Assembly (NCBI RefSeq): GCF_904846685.1
Contig: NZ_CAJHBQ010000005.1
Coordinates: forward strand, 111,642-175,641
Length of the DNA: 64,000 nucleotides
Source: Psychrobacter submarinus
GTDB taxonomy: Bacteria; Pseudomonadota; Gammaproteobacteria; Pseudomonadales; Moraxellaceae
Direction: 5' to 3'
Below are positions 54,739-63,958 of this stretch, piece after piece. The translations under genes were made by a program, and so were the position numbers. How positions within the stretch are numbered: the stretch's first letter is position 1; every line of letters begins with the position of its first letter. The notes below the pieces were generated by a model, which had not been told where the DNA came from, made no database searches, and worked only from the letters and a program-made list of their open reading frames with translations.

Positions 54739-57700
54739 TTAAGAAACTTTTTTTTCATTTATCCAACGATAAAGCACGGGTAACAGCACCAAAGTTAGTA
54801 ATGTTGAAGAGATAATCCCGCCAATCACTACGGTTGCCAGTGGCCGTTGAACCTCAGCCCCTGTTCCGGTTGCCAGCGCCATTGGTACAAAACCCAGTGA
54901 AGCCACACAAGCTGTCATCAACACTGGTCTTAAGCGCAAAATAGCCCCTTGCCACACGGCTTTATGCACTGGATATTTGTCCCTTAATTCCTTAATAAAG
55001 GTCAGCATTACCAGTCCATTGAGGACTGCAACACCAGATAAGGCAATAAAGCCAATTCCAGCTGACATCGATAATGGAATATCCCTTAGCCAAAGGAACA
55101 GCACACCACCGGTCAAGGCAAAGGGTATCCCGGTAAAGACCAATAGACTTTCTTTGACATTGTGAAAGACCGCCATCAGTAAAATAAAGATAGTGATTAA
55201 AGCCAGTGGAATCACGATTTGCATCCGTGCTTTGGCTGAAGCCAAATTTTCAAACTGACCGCCATATTCTATCCAATAACCACTTGGCAAAGTGTATGCT
55301 TTGAGCTGTGTCTGTACATCAGAAACAAAAGACCCTAAATCACGCCCTTCAACATTCGTTGTAACCACAACTCGGCGTTTACCATTTTCTCGACTGACTT
55401 GGTTGATTCCTTCAATGGTCGAGACTTGCGCGACATCCGACAATAAAATACTGCCACCATTTGGAAGCTGAATAGGTAACTGGGAAACAGATGCGACACT
55501 ACGGTCTTGCTCTCCAAGACGGATAACAAAATCAAAACGACGATCGCCTTCTAAAATCTCTCCCACGCTTTGTCCACCAATACTGGTTGCCACAAGGTCT
55601 TGAATTGAACGCACACTCAAACCATATTGTGCAGCCAAAGTTTTATTTACCTCGACATTCAGTAATGGCAAACCTGAGGTCTGCTCAACTTTCACGGCAC
55701 TGCTACCCGATATTTGCTGAATGATTTTGGAGATTTTAGTCGCCTCAGTATTGAGGACATTCATATCATCACCGAAGATTTTCACACCAACATCACTACG
55801 CACACCTGAGATCAATTCATTAAATCGGAGTTCAATCGGTTGTGAAAATTCACTATTATTGCCTGGAATCGTGGCTAAATACGTCACCATACGGCCACGT
55901 AATTCATCTAAACTTTCTTTAGGATTTGGCCATTCTGAACGAGGCTTTAACATGATATAGCCATCTGAAATATTGGGTGGCATGACATCTGTTGCAACCT
56001 CGGCTGTACCCGTTCTGGCAAATACTGCCTTAATTTCAGGGAAACTCTTTAAAAGAAGTTTTTCAGTATTCTCCTGAATACGTAAAGACTCTTCTAAGCC
56101 TGTACTTGGTGAACGTAACTGTTGTATCGCAAAGTCTCCTTCACTGAGCTGTGGTGCAAATTCACTGCCGAGTTTGGTACTGATAAATCCCGTAATCACT
56201 AATAAACACAGTGCAAAAGTCAGCACAACTGCTTTGTATTGATACGAAATATCAAGAGTTTGCTGATATTTAGCTTTTAGCCATAACATCCAACGACTTT
56301 CTTTTTCTTGAATATCGCCTTTGACCCACAATGCCACAGCAGCAGGCACAAAGGTGATCGATAAAATAATGGCTGCAACAAGGGCGAGTACCACTGCCAA
56401 TGCCATCGGATGGAACATTTTTGCTTCCACACCACTTAAAGCAAAAATCGGCAAATACACCACCAAAATAATAAGCTGACCAAAAATAAGAGGACGACGT
56501 GCTTGGCGGGCAGCCAGAAAAACTTCCTTAAAGCGTTCACTTTGTGTGAGAGGTCGTTTTAACAGTTGCTGTGTATGGGCTAAACGCCGGATACAGTTTT
56601 CGACAATCACCACAGCACCATCGACAATGATGCCGAAATCGAGTGCACCTAAACTCATCAGATTGGCACTGATATTTTGCTGTGCCATCCCGGTTAAGGT
56701 AAACAGCATAGAGAGTGGAATGACACAGGCAGTAATCAAGGCAGCACGGATATTCCCTAAAAACAGGAACAGAATGATGATGACCAGGATTGCTCCCTCT
56801 ACCAAGTTTTTCTGAACGGTTTTAATCGCCTTCTCAACCAAGATAGTACGGTCGTACACCGTTTCAATCACTACCCCTTTAGGCAAACTATTCTGAATAT
56901 CTTGAAGCTTGGCATCCACAGCTTTAGAAACAGTCTGGCTATTTCCACCCATCGCCATCATGACAATCCCTAAAACGGTTTCTTTGCCGTTATAGGTTGC
57001 CCCACCGGTTCTTAAATCATGCCCAATAGAGACTTGCGCAATATCACCAACCCGAATTGGGCTGCCATTTGGGCTACCCAGCATGGTGTTCTCAATATCA
57101 GAAAGCCCATTGAATGTACCCGGTACACGTACCGTCAGTTGCTGACCATTGTCTTCAATATAACCTGCACCTCGGTTCTCATTATTTTGCGCTAAAGCCT
57201 GTTGCAGTTGTTCTAATGAGATATTCAGTTGCTGCATCCGGTTTAAATCGGGAGAGACCACATAGGTTTTTTCAAAACCACCAATACTGTTGACCTCTGC
57301 AACTCCCTTAACACGTTGCAGTTGAGGACGCACAATCCAGTCCTGAATCTCACGCAAATCCATCGGCGTGTATGCAGTTCCATCCGGCTTTTTCGCATTC
57401 GGATCTGCCTTCAGTACCCATTGATAAATCTCACCGAGACCCGTAGAAACGGGGGACATCGTCGGTGCGATTTGTGCAGGCAACTCAGATTGCGCCTCCT
57501 GTGTCCGTTGGTTAATCTGCTGACGGGCCCAATAAATATCAGTCCCATCTTTAAAGATAATGGTGACTTGAGAGAGTCCATAACGGGATATGGAACGGGT
57601 AAGCTCCAGATCCGGAATGCCAGCCATGGCATTTTCAATGGGATAGGTAATCAGCTGTTCGACTTCAAGCGCAGTAAAACCCTTGGCTTGAGTATTAATC

Positions 57701-57879
57701 TGGACTTGGGTATTGGTAATATCGGGTACAGCATCAATCGGGAGTTTCTGATAGCTATACACCCCGACCGCAATCCAGGTACAGGCAAAGAGCAACACCC
57801 AAATCGCATTTTGTATGGAAAACTGAATGATTCGTTCGAATAAACCTTCTGGTTTTGGTAGATCAGAATTAATGTCCAT
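54739..57879 (-). CDS. czcA: Heavy-metal RND efflux permease CzcA
   Basis: 1046 aa. HME-RND permease moving divalent metal from the periplasm out through CzcC. Signature DFGIIVDGAVVIVENCIRR (proton-relay Asp plus the HME motif), the N-terminal helix, and KLPIDAVPDITNTQVQINTQA are present. Two large periplasmic loops separate twelve helices. The start overlaps the end of the czcB gene by 11 bp. It is likely a Co/Zn/Cd or Cu/Ag exporter; the DFGxxVDGAV form favours the former group. Confidence 0.95.
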   Translation of the reverse strand: MDINSDLPKPEGLFERIIQFSIQNAIWVLLFACTWIAVGVYSYQKLPIDAVPDITNTQVQINTQAKGFTALEVEQLITYPIENAMAGIPDLELTRSISRYGLSQVTIIFKDGTDIYWARQQINQRTQEAQSELPAQIAPTMSPVSTGLGEIYQWVLKADPNAKKPDGTAYTPMDLREIQDWIVRPQLQRVKGVAEVNSIGGFEKTYVVSPDLNRMQQLNISLEQLQQALAQNNENRGAGYIEDNGQQLTVRVPGTFNGLSDIENTMLGSPNGSPIRVGDIAQVSIGHDLRTGGATYNGKETVLGIVMMAMGGNSQTVSKAVDAKLQDIQNSLPKGVVIETVYDRTILVEKAIKTVQKNLVEGAILVIIILFLFLGNIRAALITACVIPLSMLFTLTGMAQQNISANLMSLGALDFGIIVDGAVVIVENCIRRLAHTQQLLKRPLTQSERFKEVFLAARQARRPLIFGQLIILVVYLPIFALSGVEAKMFHPMALAVVLALVAAIILSITFVPAAVALWVKGDIQEKESRWMLWLKAKYQQTLDISYQYKAVVLTFALCLLVITGFISTKLGSEFAPQLSEGDFAIQQLRSPSTGLEESLRIQENTEKLLLKSFPEIKAVFARTGTAEVATDVMPPNISDGYIMLKPRSEWPNPKESLDELRGRMVTYLATIPGNNSEFSQPIELRFNELISGVRSDVGVKIFGDDMNVLNTEATKISKIIQQISGSSAVKVEQTSGLPLLNVEVNKTLAAQYGLSVRSIQDLVATSIGGQSVGEILEGDRRFDFVIRLGEQDRSVASVSQLPIQLPNGGSILLSDVAQVSTIEGINQVSRENGKRRVVVTTNVEGRDLGSFVSDVQTQLKAYTLPSGYWIEYGGQFENLASAKARMQIVIPLALITIFILLMAVFHNVKESLLVFTGIPFALTGGVLFLWLRDIPLSMSAGIGFIALSGVAVLNGLVMLTFIKELRDKYPVHKAVWQGAILRLRPVLMTACVASLGFVPMALATGTGAEVQRPLATVVIGGIISSTLLTLVLLPVLYRWINEKKVS

Positions 57880-59098
57880 GGCCTGCCTCGTCTTTTTCTA
57901 ATTCAGATTTCAACAAGAAACTGCCTTGAGCGATATACTTCTGCCCTTCAGTCAGCCCAGAAATCACTTCAAGCCATTGTCCATCACTTGAAGCCTGCCC
58001 CAATTGCACTTTCTGTGCTTTTAAGTGGACTTGACCTTTTTGTTCTGAATCTACGATGAAAATACTGTCTTCACCTTCAATACTTTGCAGCGCAGACTTT
58101 TGAATCCGAAGGGCTGATTTTGCTGTAGCTTCCGGAATCAACACTCTCACTAACACATTAGAACGCAACTCAGTAGCTTGCGCATCGAGTTTTGCGCGCA
58201 CCACCAGACGCCCTGTTTGTACATCTGCCTGAGAGGTTAAGCTTTGTACAGTAGCTTTATAGCTTTGATCTGAATCATTCACTTTAAAGTCAATTTTTTG
58301 CCCGGCTTGCAGTTGACCTGAGAATTGATTCGGCAAATTAAACTCAAGCCATAAATCTTTCAGCTGTTCAATGACAAAGAGCTGATTAGCCAGTTGCACA
58401 TTTTCACCGACCACAATATCTTTTTGACTGATCACCCCAGAGATCGGTGCTTTAATCAGAAAACGCCCATTGTTATTGCCACTTGCACCTAATGCATTTA
58501 AACGTGCTTGTGAGGACTGGACAGTAATCTGCGCTTGACGGTAGGCATTTTCGGCACGCTGGTAATCCTGTTTGGCAGAAACCCCCTGTGACCAGAGTTG
58601 CTGTTCGCGCTGGTAATCTTTACGGGCCAAATCCAGATTCACCTGTGCCATACGCAGATTTGCCTGTTGGTCGATCAGTTCAGGCACGGTTAGTACAGCC
58701 AGCGTTTGTCCTTTTTGCACGCTCTGTCCTAAAGCCACATTGATCTGCTCGACATAACCACTAAATTTAGGCGATATATGCGCTTGTTGATCGGTATTCA
58801 CCACCAATTTACCTGGCAGGGTTGTCAGCTTTTCAACCAATCCTGTGGATGCAACAGCAACTTTTAAACCTTGTTCAACCATTTGTTGGCTGGTCAGTTG
58901 TATTTCGCCTTCTTCAGCATGTCCTTCTTCAGAACTATCTTCATCAGAATATTCGGCATTTCCCTCATCATAACCCTGCCCCTCAGATTCAGTTTTTTTT
59001 GAACTTAACCAAATAGCCAGACTGACCAAGACCGTAATCAGAATCAAAATTGCAATCATGAGAGACTGGGATATTTTTCCGTTTTGCTTGGCGTTCAT
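57869..59098 (-). CDS. czcB: RND efflux adaptor CzcB
   Basis: 409 aa from MNAKQNG, chosen for its GGGAG site; the frame to 59116 overlaps czcC more. One N-terminal helix (LMIAILILITVLVSLAIWLSS), then a charged His/Glu linker (GYDEGNAEYSDEDSSEEGHAEEGE) that could bind metal, a biotinyl-lipoyl domain (PKFSGYVEQINVALGQSVQKGQTLAVL), a helical hairpin and beta-barrel. The C-terminus is His-containing (EKDEAGHGH). Confidence 0.92.
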   Translation of the reverse strand: MNAKQNGKISQSLMIAILILITVLVSLAIWLSSKKTESEGQGYDEGNAEYSDEDSSEEGHAEEGEIQLTSQQMVEQGLKVAVASTGLVEKLTTLPGKLVVNTDQQAHISPKFSGYVEQINVALGQSVQKGQTLAVLTVPELIDQQANLRMAQVNLDLARKDYQREQQLWSQGVSAKQDYQRAENAYRQAQITVQSSQARLNALGASGNNNGRFLIKAPISGVISQKDIVVGENVQLANQLFVIEQLKDLWLEFNLPNQFSGQLQAGQKIDFKVNDSDQSYKATVQSLTSQADVQTGRLVVRAKLDAQATELRSNVLVRVLIPEATAKSALRIQKSALQSIEGEDSIFIVDSEQKGQVHLKAQKVQLGQASSDGQWLEVISGLTEGQKYIAQGSFLLKSELEKDEAGHGH

Positions 59099-59099
59099 T

Positions 59100-60425
59100 T
59101 TATCGTGCTCCCCCATTGATTAAATTTTGCGATGCTTCGACTGCCTTTTTATTCAGTTGTGTATAGGCATCCGAACGGCTAATTTCTTCATAACTTGTGC
59201 CAATACTGAGTGCCTCAGCTGCTAGGGCAGTTTGCCAAGCTTGACGTAGAGTTTGTAATTGACCCAATCGAAGATTCTGCAGTTGGGTGGTTGCTTGCTG
59301 AACGTCGGTAATGGACAGTTTCCCTGCCTGAAACCCTAGTAAAGTACGGCTCTGAACTTTGGTCGCCAAAGTAACTTGTGCTGTTGTGGCATCGAACTGG
59401 CTACGTAAACCTTTGAGCTGATGCATGCTGTTGGCAATATCGAGTATTTGTTGCTTCAGCTCACGCTGCTGCTGTTGGTTCAGCAATATTTGCTGTTGCT
59501 GGACCATCGGGATCGCATATTGCTGGCGATTGAAAATATTCAGTGGAATAGCCACGCCGATTACTAAAGTCGTATCGTTGCTTTCATTAGGGGTTTTGCT
59601 ACGTCTCATGCCTACATTTAAAGTCGGATTGGGACGTGCCTGAATTCTTAAATTTTCAATTTGATGATCCGATTGCTGAATGTTCAAGGCATAGAATTTT
59701 TCTAGCCACCCTTCAGCAATATACCGTTGCACAGTTTGGAGACTTTGCTCTGGCCAAGGGATAGCGGTTTTATTCAATTGAAGATGTGAAGATGTTTCTC
59801 CCCCCCACAAATTAGACAGCTGACGACCGGCAGCTTGTTTATTCAGCATCGCTTGCTCATAAAGTCGTTGGATTTCTAGCGCTTCAATTTGGGCACGCTC
59901 AAAATCAACCAGGGCAATACTGCCTGCCTGATAGCGTTTCTGGGCACTGTCCAGATTGACTTTACTTGTTTTTAACTGTACTGAATAAGCAGACTGCTCA
60001 ACCTCAGCAAGTGCAAATTGCGACCATGCAAATTTAACAATCAGTTGGCTTTGTGCCTTCCATAATTGCTGTTGCAATTGGATTTGTTGATTCGAGGTAT
60101 TGGCAATCACCCGGTTCAGCTTACGCTGACCAAATAGATCTAGAGGTTGACTAACGCCAACATTGAATTCCTGTTCTTGACCTGAGCCAAAGCCAGACTG
60201 TTCTAAACTTATACTTGGATTCTGCCATAACCGACTTTGCTGAATATTCAATTCAGATATTTGCTGAACTTGTTGCCACGGCTTGTCTTGAGTCTGGTAA
60301 CTTTGTACTTTTGCTAAAGCGGATTCAAAGCTGGTAACGTTTTCAGCATAGCTATATTGCATAGCCGCTGCACATATACAAGCAACCAAGCTATGACGCA
60401 AGAGTATAATTGATTGTGAAGACAT
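59100..60425 (-). CDS. czcC: Outer-membrane factor CzcC
   Basis: 441 aa. TolC-type outer-membrane channel. Signal peptide SIILLRHSLVACICAAAMQYSYA; two repeats of the channel fold with helical heptads such as QPLDLFGQRKLNRVIA and SAQKRYQAGSIALVDFERAQ, and the equivalent GVAIPLNIFNRQQYAIPM. The start MSSQSI is preferred over an upstream in-frame ATG. Stop lies 1 base from the czcB start. Confidence 0.92.
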   Translation of the reverse strand: MSSQSIILLRHSLVACICAAAMQYSYAENVTSFESALAKVQSYQTQDKPWQQVQQISELNIQQSRLWQNPSISLEQSGFGSGQEQEFNVGVSQPLDLFGQRKLNRVIANTSNQQIQLQQQLWKAQSQLIVKFAWSQFALAEVEQSAYSVQLKTSKVNLDSAQKRYQAGSIALVDFERAQIEALEIQRLYEQAMLNKQAAGRQLSNLWGGETSSHLQLNKTAIPWPEQSLQTVQRYIAEGWLEKFYALNIQQSDHQIENLRIQARPNPTLNVGMRRSKTPNESNDTTLVIGVAIPLNIFNRQQYAIPMVQQQQILLNQQQQRELKQQILDIANSMHQLKGLRSQFDATTAQVTLATKVQSRTLLGFQAGKLSITDVQQATTQLQNLRLGQLQTLRQAWQTALAAEALSIGTSYEEISRSDAYTQLNKKAVEASQNLINGGAR

Positions 60426-60473
60426 GATTTTTCCCACTTATTTAAATAATAAAAGTGGTGGGAATGTTTTAGG

Positions 60474-60884
60474 CTACCCCACCATGAGCGGGGAAAATTC
60501 GGGAGGTGGGCTTTGTTGAAACAGGTCAGGAGCCTGATAGCTGTTTTTCCAATGAAATTGTGGATTCACTTTAACTTCAGAGCTTGGATGAAACACATCT
60601 ACTTTTTCATTTTGTACAATCAAATGCATCATCGATGGTAGATGATCTTGATGATCTTCACCGATTTCTAAATCGCTACTGAATGTTTTTATGTTTTCTG
60701 ACTGTCCATTATGATCGTGTTGACGACTATCGCTGGCACACAAGGTATTTTGGTGATGACCAAAATGATAACTCTGCTGTGATTGAGGCTGTTGTTCATG
60801 GACACAAAAGGCCGCCGCCACATTCCAAAAGCTTTGGAACATGAACAATCCAACCAAGACTGTAATCCATGTAGTAGAACGCAT
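60474..60884 (-). CDS. czcI: CzcI-like periplasmic protein
   Basis: 136 aa. Signal peptide (STTWITVLVGLFMFQSFWNVAAA) followed by AFCVHEQQPQSQQSYHFGHHQ; the C-x-H and HFGHH are typical of CzcI proteins, small His-rich periplasmic proteins at the start of czc operons. It is first in the minus-strand run czcI-czcC-czcB-czcA-czcD. The promoter region is taken up by a short IS-like remnant. Confidence 0.82.
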   Translation of the reverse strand: MRSTTWITVLVGLFMFQSFWNVAAAFCVHEQQPQSQQSYHFGHHQNTLCASDSRQHDHNGQSENIKTFSSDLEIGEDHQDHLPSMMHLIVQNEKVDVFHPSSEVKVNPQFHWKNSYQAPDLFQQSPPPEFSPLMVG

Positions 60885-60888
60885 CATC

Positions 60889-60998
60889 TGAACCGTACCG
60901 GGTTTGTCGGAGACTTTTTATTTAAGTTAGGCCACCTGACCTAACGGGTTAATCTTATCATTGTACATTGCTTCAAACTCAAAAGGCAATTCTTCCAT
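60889..60998 (-). mobile_element. Possible IS-end remnant
   Basis: The piece begins TGAACCGTACCGGGTTTGTC, resembling IS3-type (IS51 group) ends, and contains a minus-strand reading frame MEELPFEFEAMYNDKINPLG ... VA* abutting the left end of IS256 copy 2. The identification is tentative. Confidence 0.4.
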
Positions 60999-61054
60999 GA
61001 GAGTTTCCCAAACTTTGTGTAACTGCTTATAATCCACTAACCGGAGAATAAGCA

Positions 61055-62336
61055 ATGACTAACCAATCTGACATCAAGAAACTGGCTGAGCAAATGGCCA
61101 GCAGCATGAAAAGCTTTGATGACATCAAAGACTTTCAAAAGCAGCTCATGCAGTCCTTCATCGACACTGCCCTAGAAGCAGAAATGGAAGAGCATCTTGG
61201 ATACCCCAAGCATGAAAAGGCAGACAGGCCTAATAAGCGCAATGGGCACACTAAAAAGAGAGTCCGTAGCGACACAGGCGAGCTTGAGATCTCCACCCCA
61301 AGAGACCGCGACAGTAGCTTTGAGCCTGTACTTGTCAGTAAGCACCAAACCCGTATTTCAGGTCTTGATGATAAAATCATATTTCACTACAGGCTTAGCC
61401 TTACGTCTTGTGCTTCGGGCAAGTGTCTCCCAGACACTTGCTGATCCTCGCTCATACGCCAAAGGTCAAACCACTACTGAGATTGTCGAAACCATCAAGG
61501 ACATCTACGACGTCGACATCTCAAGCAGCTTGGTTTCCAGAGTCACTGACAACATCTTGGATGACATCACCGCTTGGCAGAACAGACCGCTGAGTAGTGT
61601 TTATCCTATCGTCTATTTGGACTGCATTGTCGTCAAAGTACGTCAAGACAAGCAGATCATCAACAAAGCCATTTACCTAGCTCTAGGCGTCAATCTTAGT
61701 GGTAAAAAAGAGCTGCTTGGTATGTGGCTCTCAGAGAATGAAGGCGCTAAGTTCTGGCTGGGTGTTCTCACTGAGCTACAAAACCGCGGGGTTCAAGACA
61801 TTCTTATTGCCTGTGTAGACGGCCTAAAAGGCTTCCCTGATGCCATCAATACGGTCTACCCTAACGCTCAGGTTCAGCTTTGCATTGTTCATATGGTGCG
61901 CTATTCAATGAAGTTTGTGCCGTGGACGGATAAAAAGGCCGTAGCGGCTGATTTAAAGGCCATTTACGGCGCTGATACCCTTGAGATGGCAGAGGCCAAT
62001 CTTGAGCACTTTGATGAGGTATGGGGCAAAGATTACCCGCACGTGGTTAAGTCTTGGCGCAATAACTGGGAGGGCCTAACGGTGTTCTTTGAGTATCCGA
62101 AAGACATCAGAAAAGTGATTTATACCACCAATGCGATAGAGTCGCTAAACAGTGTGATTCGGACAGCGGTGAATAAGCGTAAGGTGTTCCCCTCTGATCA
62201 GGCAGCATTCAAGGTAGTATATCTAGCAACTCAGCAGGCATCGTCAAGGTGGTCGATGCCAATCCGTAACTGGACGTCTGCTCTGAATCGCTTTATGATT
62301 ATGTTTGATGACCGTATCAGTAAGCATTTAATCTAA
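61055..62336 (+). pseudogene. IS256-family transposase, disrupted by small palindromic insertion
   Basis: N-terminal part to IIF at 61384; the frame resumes at YAKGQTTTEIVETIKDIYDVDI (61455) in a different phase and runs to NRFMIMFDDRISKHLI. DDE residues are visible: [23 protein letters not shown] and the W-x-x-NWEGL-type Glu region. Removing the insertion restores one frame of about 405 aa. Confidence 0.88.
61385..61454. repeat. 70-nt insertion with REP-like palindrome in transposase gene
   Basis: Against copy 1, three bases are replaced by 70. The insert contains the perfect inverted repeat GCAAGTGTCT-CCC-AGACACTTGC (61419-61441). No other copy occurs in the window. Confidence 0.75.
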
Positions 62337-62367
62337 ATGGCAGTTACACAGAATCTGGGATGGTCTC

Positions 62368-62498
62368 TACAGCACTCTCGACTGCGCGCTTATCAAGCCT
62401 CCTCAAAAGCCCGCCACAAGCATAATGAAACCAAGCGTAAAGAACCTACTAGCCTAAAAGAAGTATTTAGCCAGTCTACTGCCAAACTAAAACCATAA
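62368..62498 (+). pseudogene. Catalase-like gene, 3' part
   Basis: About 43 codons: HSRLRAYQASSKARHKHNETK then RKEPTSLKEVFSQSTAKLKP and TAA. The RxxAYxASSxxRHxxN pattern is the C-terminal helix of catalase-family proteins, matching the truncated 5' part at 50512. The intervening ~200 codons are not found. Confidence 0.72.
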
Positions 62499-62525
62499 AC
62501 CCATCACTAGCTAGTGATGGGTTTT
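62497..62525. terminator. Terminator after the catalase-like gene remnant
   Basis: AAACCCATCACTAG and CTAGTGATGGGTTT form a perfect palindrome ending in T4, overlapping the stop codon. Confidence 0.8.
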
Positions 62526-62612
62526 CAATATAAGAATAAGAATAGCAGACAAAAAAAGCCCCCAACATTGAACCGACCCCCATAAGTTGGACACAACTTA
62601 TGGGGTATTTTT

Positions 62613-63131
62613 ATGCGTTATAATCTAGACTTTAAGCTGCAAGTCATCGCATACTATATGCAAGGACATACTGGTCGTGCTACAGCTGAGGAATTTAACC
62701 TAGATAATAAGATAGTCATCAAATGGGTTAAGCAATATCAAAGCGGGGGCATTGATGCTATCAAACCAAAGACCAGCAAAGCCTACTATAGTCGCGAGTT
62801 TAAACACAAAGTGCTTACAACGATGCTTAGCCAAGGCTTAAGTCAATTGGAAGTTGCGTTAAGGTATAACATCAGCTCACCGGCATTAATAAGTCACTGG
62901 CACAAAGCGTATCGGCAACAAGGTATGTCTGGACTAACATCTAAACGCAAAGGTAGAGCAGTCATGAGTAAACCCTTTATCACAGACAAACCAGATGATG
63001 AAAAAAGCTTAGCAGAATTGAAGCGTGAGAATGAATACCTACGTGCGGAGAACGCCTACCTAAAAAAGCTCGATGCCTTGCTCAAAGCGGAGGAACAAGC
63101 AGGCAAAAAGCAAGGCTCATCGAAGAACTAA
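62613..63131 (+). CDS. IS3-family transposase OrfA
   Basis: 172 aa. Two helix-turn-helix segments: KLQVIAYYMQGHTGRATAEEFNL and KHKVLTTMLSQGLSQLEVALRYNI with SPALISHWHKAYRQQG, then a leucine-zipper-like tail (LAELKRENEYLRAENAYLKKL). The A-rich GGCAAAAAGC near 63107 is the probable -1 slippage site. Confidence 0.92.
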   Translation: MRYNLDFKLQVIAYYMQGHTGRATAEEFNLDNKIVIKWVKQYQSGGIDAIKPKTSKAYYSREFKHKVLTTMLSQGLSQLEVALRYNISSPALISHWHKAYRQQGMSGLTSKRKGRAVMSKPFITDKPDDEKSLAELKRENEYLRAENAYLKKLDALLKAEEQAGKKQGSSKN

Positions 63132-63154
63132 GGCAAGACTATCCTTTATCAGCT

Positions 63155-63958
63155 TTGCTAGACATCGTTAAGATGCCTAAAAGCGTCTTTTACTATCATA
63201 GAGCAAAGCTTAGTGATAAAGATAAGCATGCTGACTTAAAACAGCGTATTACTAAGCTGTATCACCAGCATAAAGGCAGGTACGGCTATCGCAGGATAAC
63301 GGCAGCGCTAAAGCAGTTAGGCAGTCATCATAACCACAAGCTCATCGCTAAGCTTATGCGCCATCTAAACTTAAGCGCACGGATTCGACGACAAAGGTAT
63401 CGCTCTTATAAAGGCGTACAAGGCAAGATTGCAAAGAACTACTTAAAGCGCCAGTTTCATGCAGATCGACCGAACACACGCTGGCTGACCGATATTACTG
63501 AGTTTAAGGTGGGTGATCATAAGCTGTATTTGTCACCGATACTCGATTGTTATAACAATGAGATCATCAGCTATACGCTCTCAAAGAGACCTACCTATGA
63601 TTTGGTTAGCAAGATGCTAGATAAGGCGTTAGATAAGATAGATACGCACCAGAACAACCGTTTAATGCTGCATTCAGATCAAGGCTGGCATTATCAGATG
63701 AGACCGTTTAGTAAGGCGCTTAAACAGCACGGTATTAAGCAAAGCATGAGCAGAAAAGGCAACTGCTTGGATAACGCACTGATGGAGGGGTTCTTTGGTA
63801 CACTTAAGTGCGAGACGATCTATATTGAGAAACCAAAATCGATTGAGCAGTTAGAACAACAGATTCATGAGTATATTCATTATTACAATAATGAGCGTAT
63901 TCAACTCAAACTAAAAGGACTGAGTCCTGTACAGTACAGAACTCAGTCCTTGGTATAA
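63155..63958 (+). CDS. IS3-family transposase OrfB (DDE)
   Basis: 267 aa as a separate frame; in the frameshift product the sequence is entered earlier (RLIEELRQDYPLSALLDIVK). HTH_21 region KGRYGYRRITAALKQ, DDE residues in RWLTDITEF, LMLHSDQGWHYQ and NALMEGFFGTLKCE, and ending YNNERIQLKLKGLSPVQYRTQ. The proximal ATG is unlikely to be the native start. Confidence 0.93.
   Translation: MLDIVKMPKSVFYYHRAKLSDKDKHADLKQRITKLYHQHKGRYGYRRITAALKQLGSHHNHKLIAKLMRHLNLSARIRRQRYRSYKGVQGKIAKNYLKRQFHADRPNTRWLTDITEFKVGDHKLYLSPILDCYNNEIISYTLSKRPTYDLVSKMLDKALDKIDTHQNNRLMLHSDQGWHYQMRPFSKALKQHGIKQSMSRKGNCLDNALMEGFFGTLKCETIYIEKPKSIEQLEQQIHEYIHYYNNERIQLKLKGLSPVQYRTQSLV

Larger units (their letters stand above)
50850..62367. 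mobile_element. IS256-bounded segment carrying metal efflux genes (composite-transposon-like)
   Basis: Two IS256-family copies in the same orientation bound an 11.5-kb segment with a MerR regulator, IS6-family remnant and czc operon. It lies between the 5' and 3' parts of one catalase-like gene. No target duplication is visible (left flank ...CAAGGACT, right flank TACAGCAC...), and the central part of the host gene is gone. So either the transposon inserted and a deletion followed, or two independent insertions recombined. Confidence 0.65.
60999..62367. mobile_element. IS256-family element, copy 2
   Basis: 1.37 kb, GAGAGTTTCCC at the left and GGGATGGTCTC at the right with GTGTAACTGC inner repeats. 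No direct repeat flanks it. Transposase is nearly complete but carries a 67-bp net insertion that shifts the frame. Confidence 0.87.

Noticed and set aside
60889..60998. Calling the segment before czcI a native czc promoter
   Set aside because: It looks like an IS end with part of a reading frame abutting IS256 copy 2; a promoter may lie within it, but none could be identified.
62368..62498. Short frame after IS256 copy 2 as a stand-alone small gene
   Set aside because: No start codon or ribosome site; its sequence reads as the C-terminal end of the catalase-like protein interrupted at 50850.
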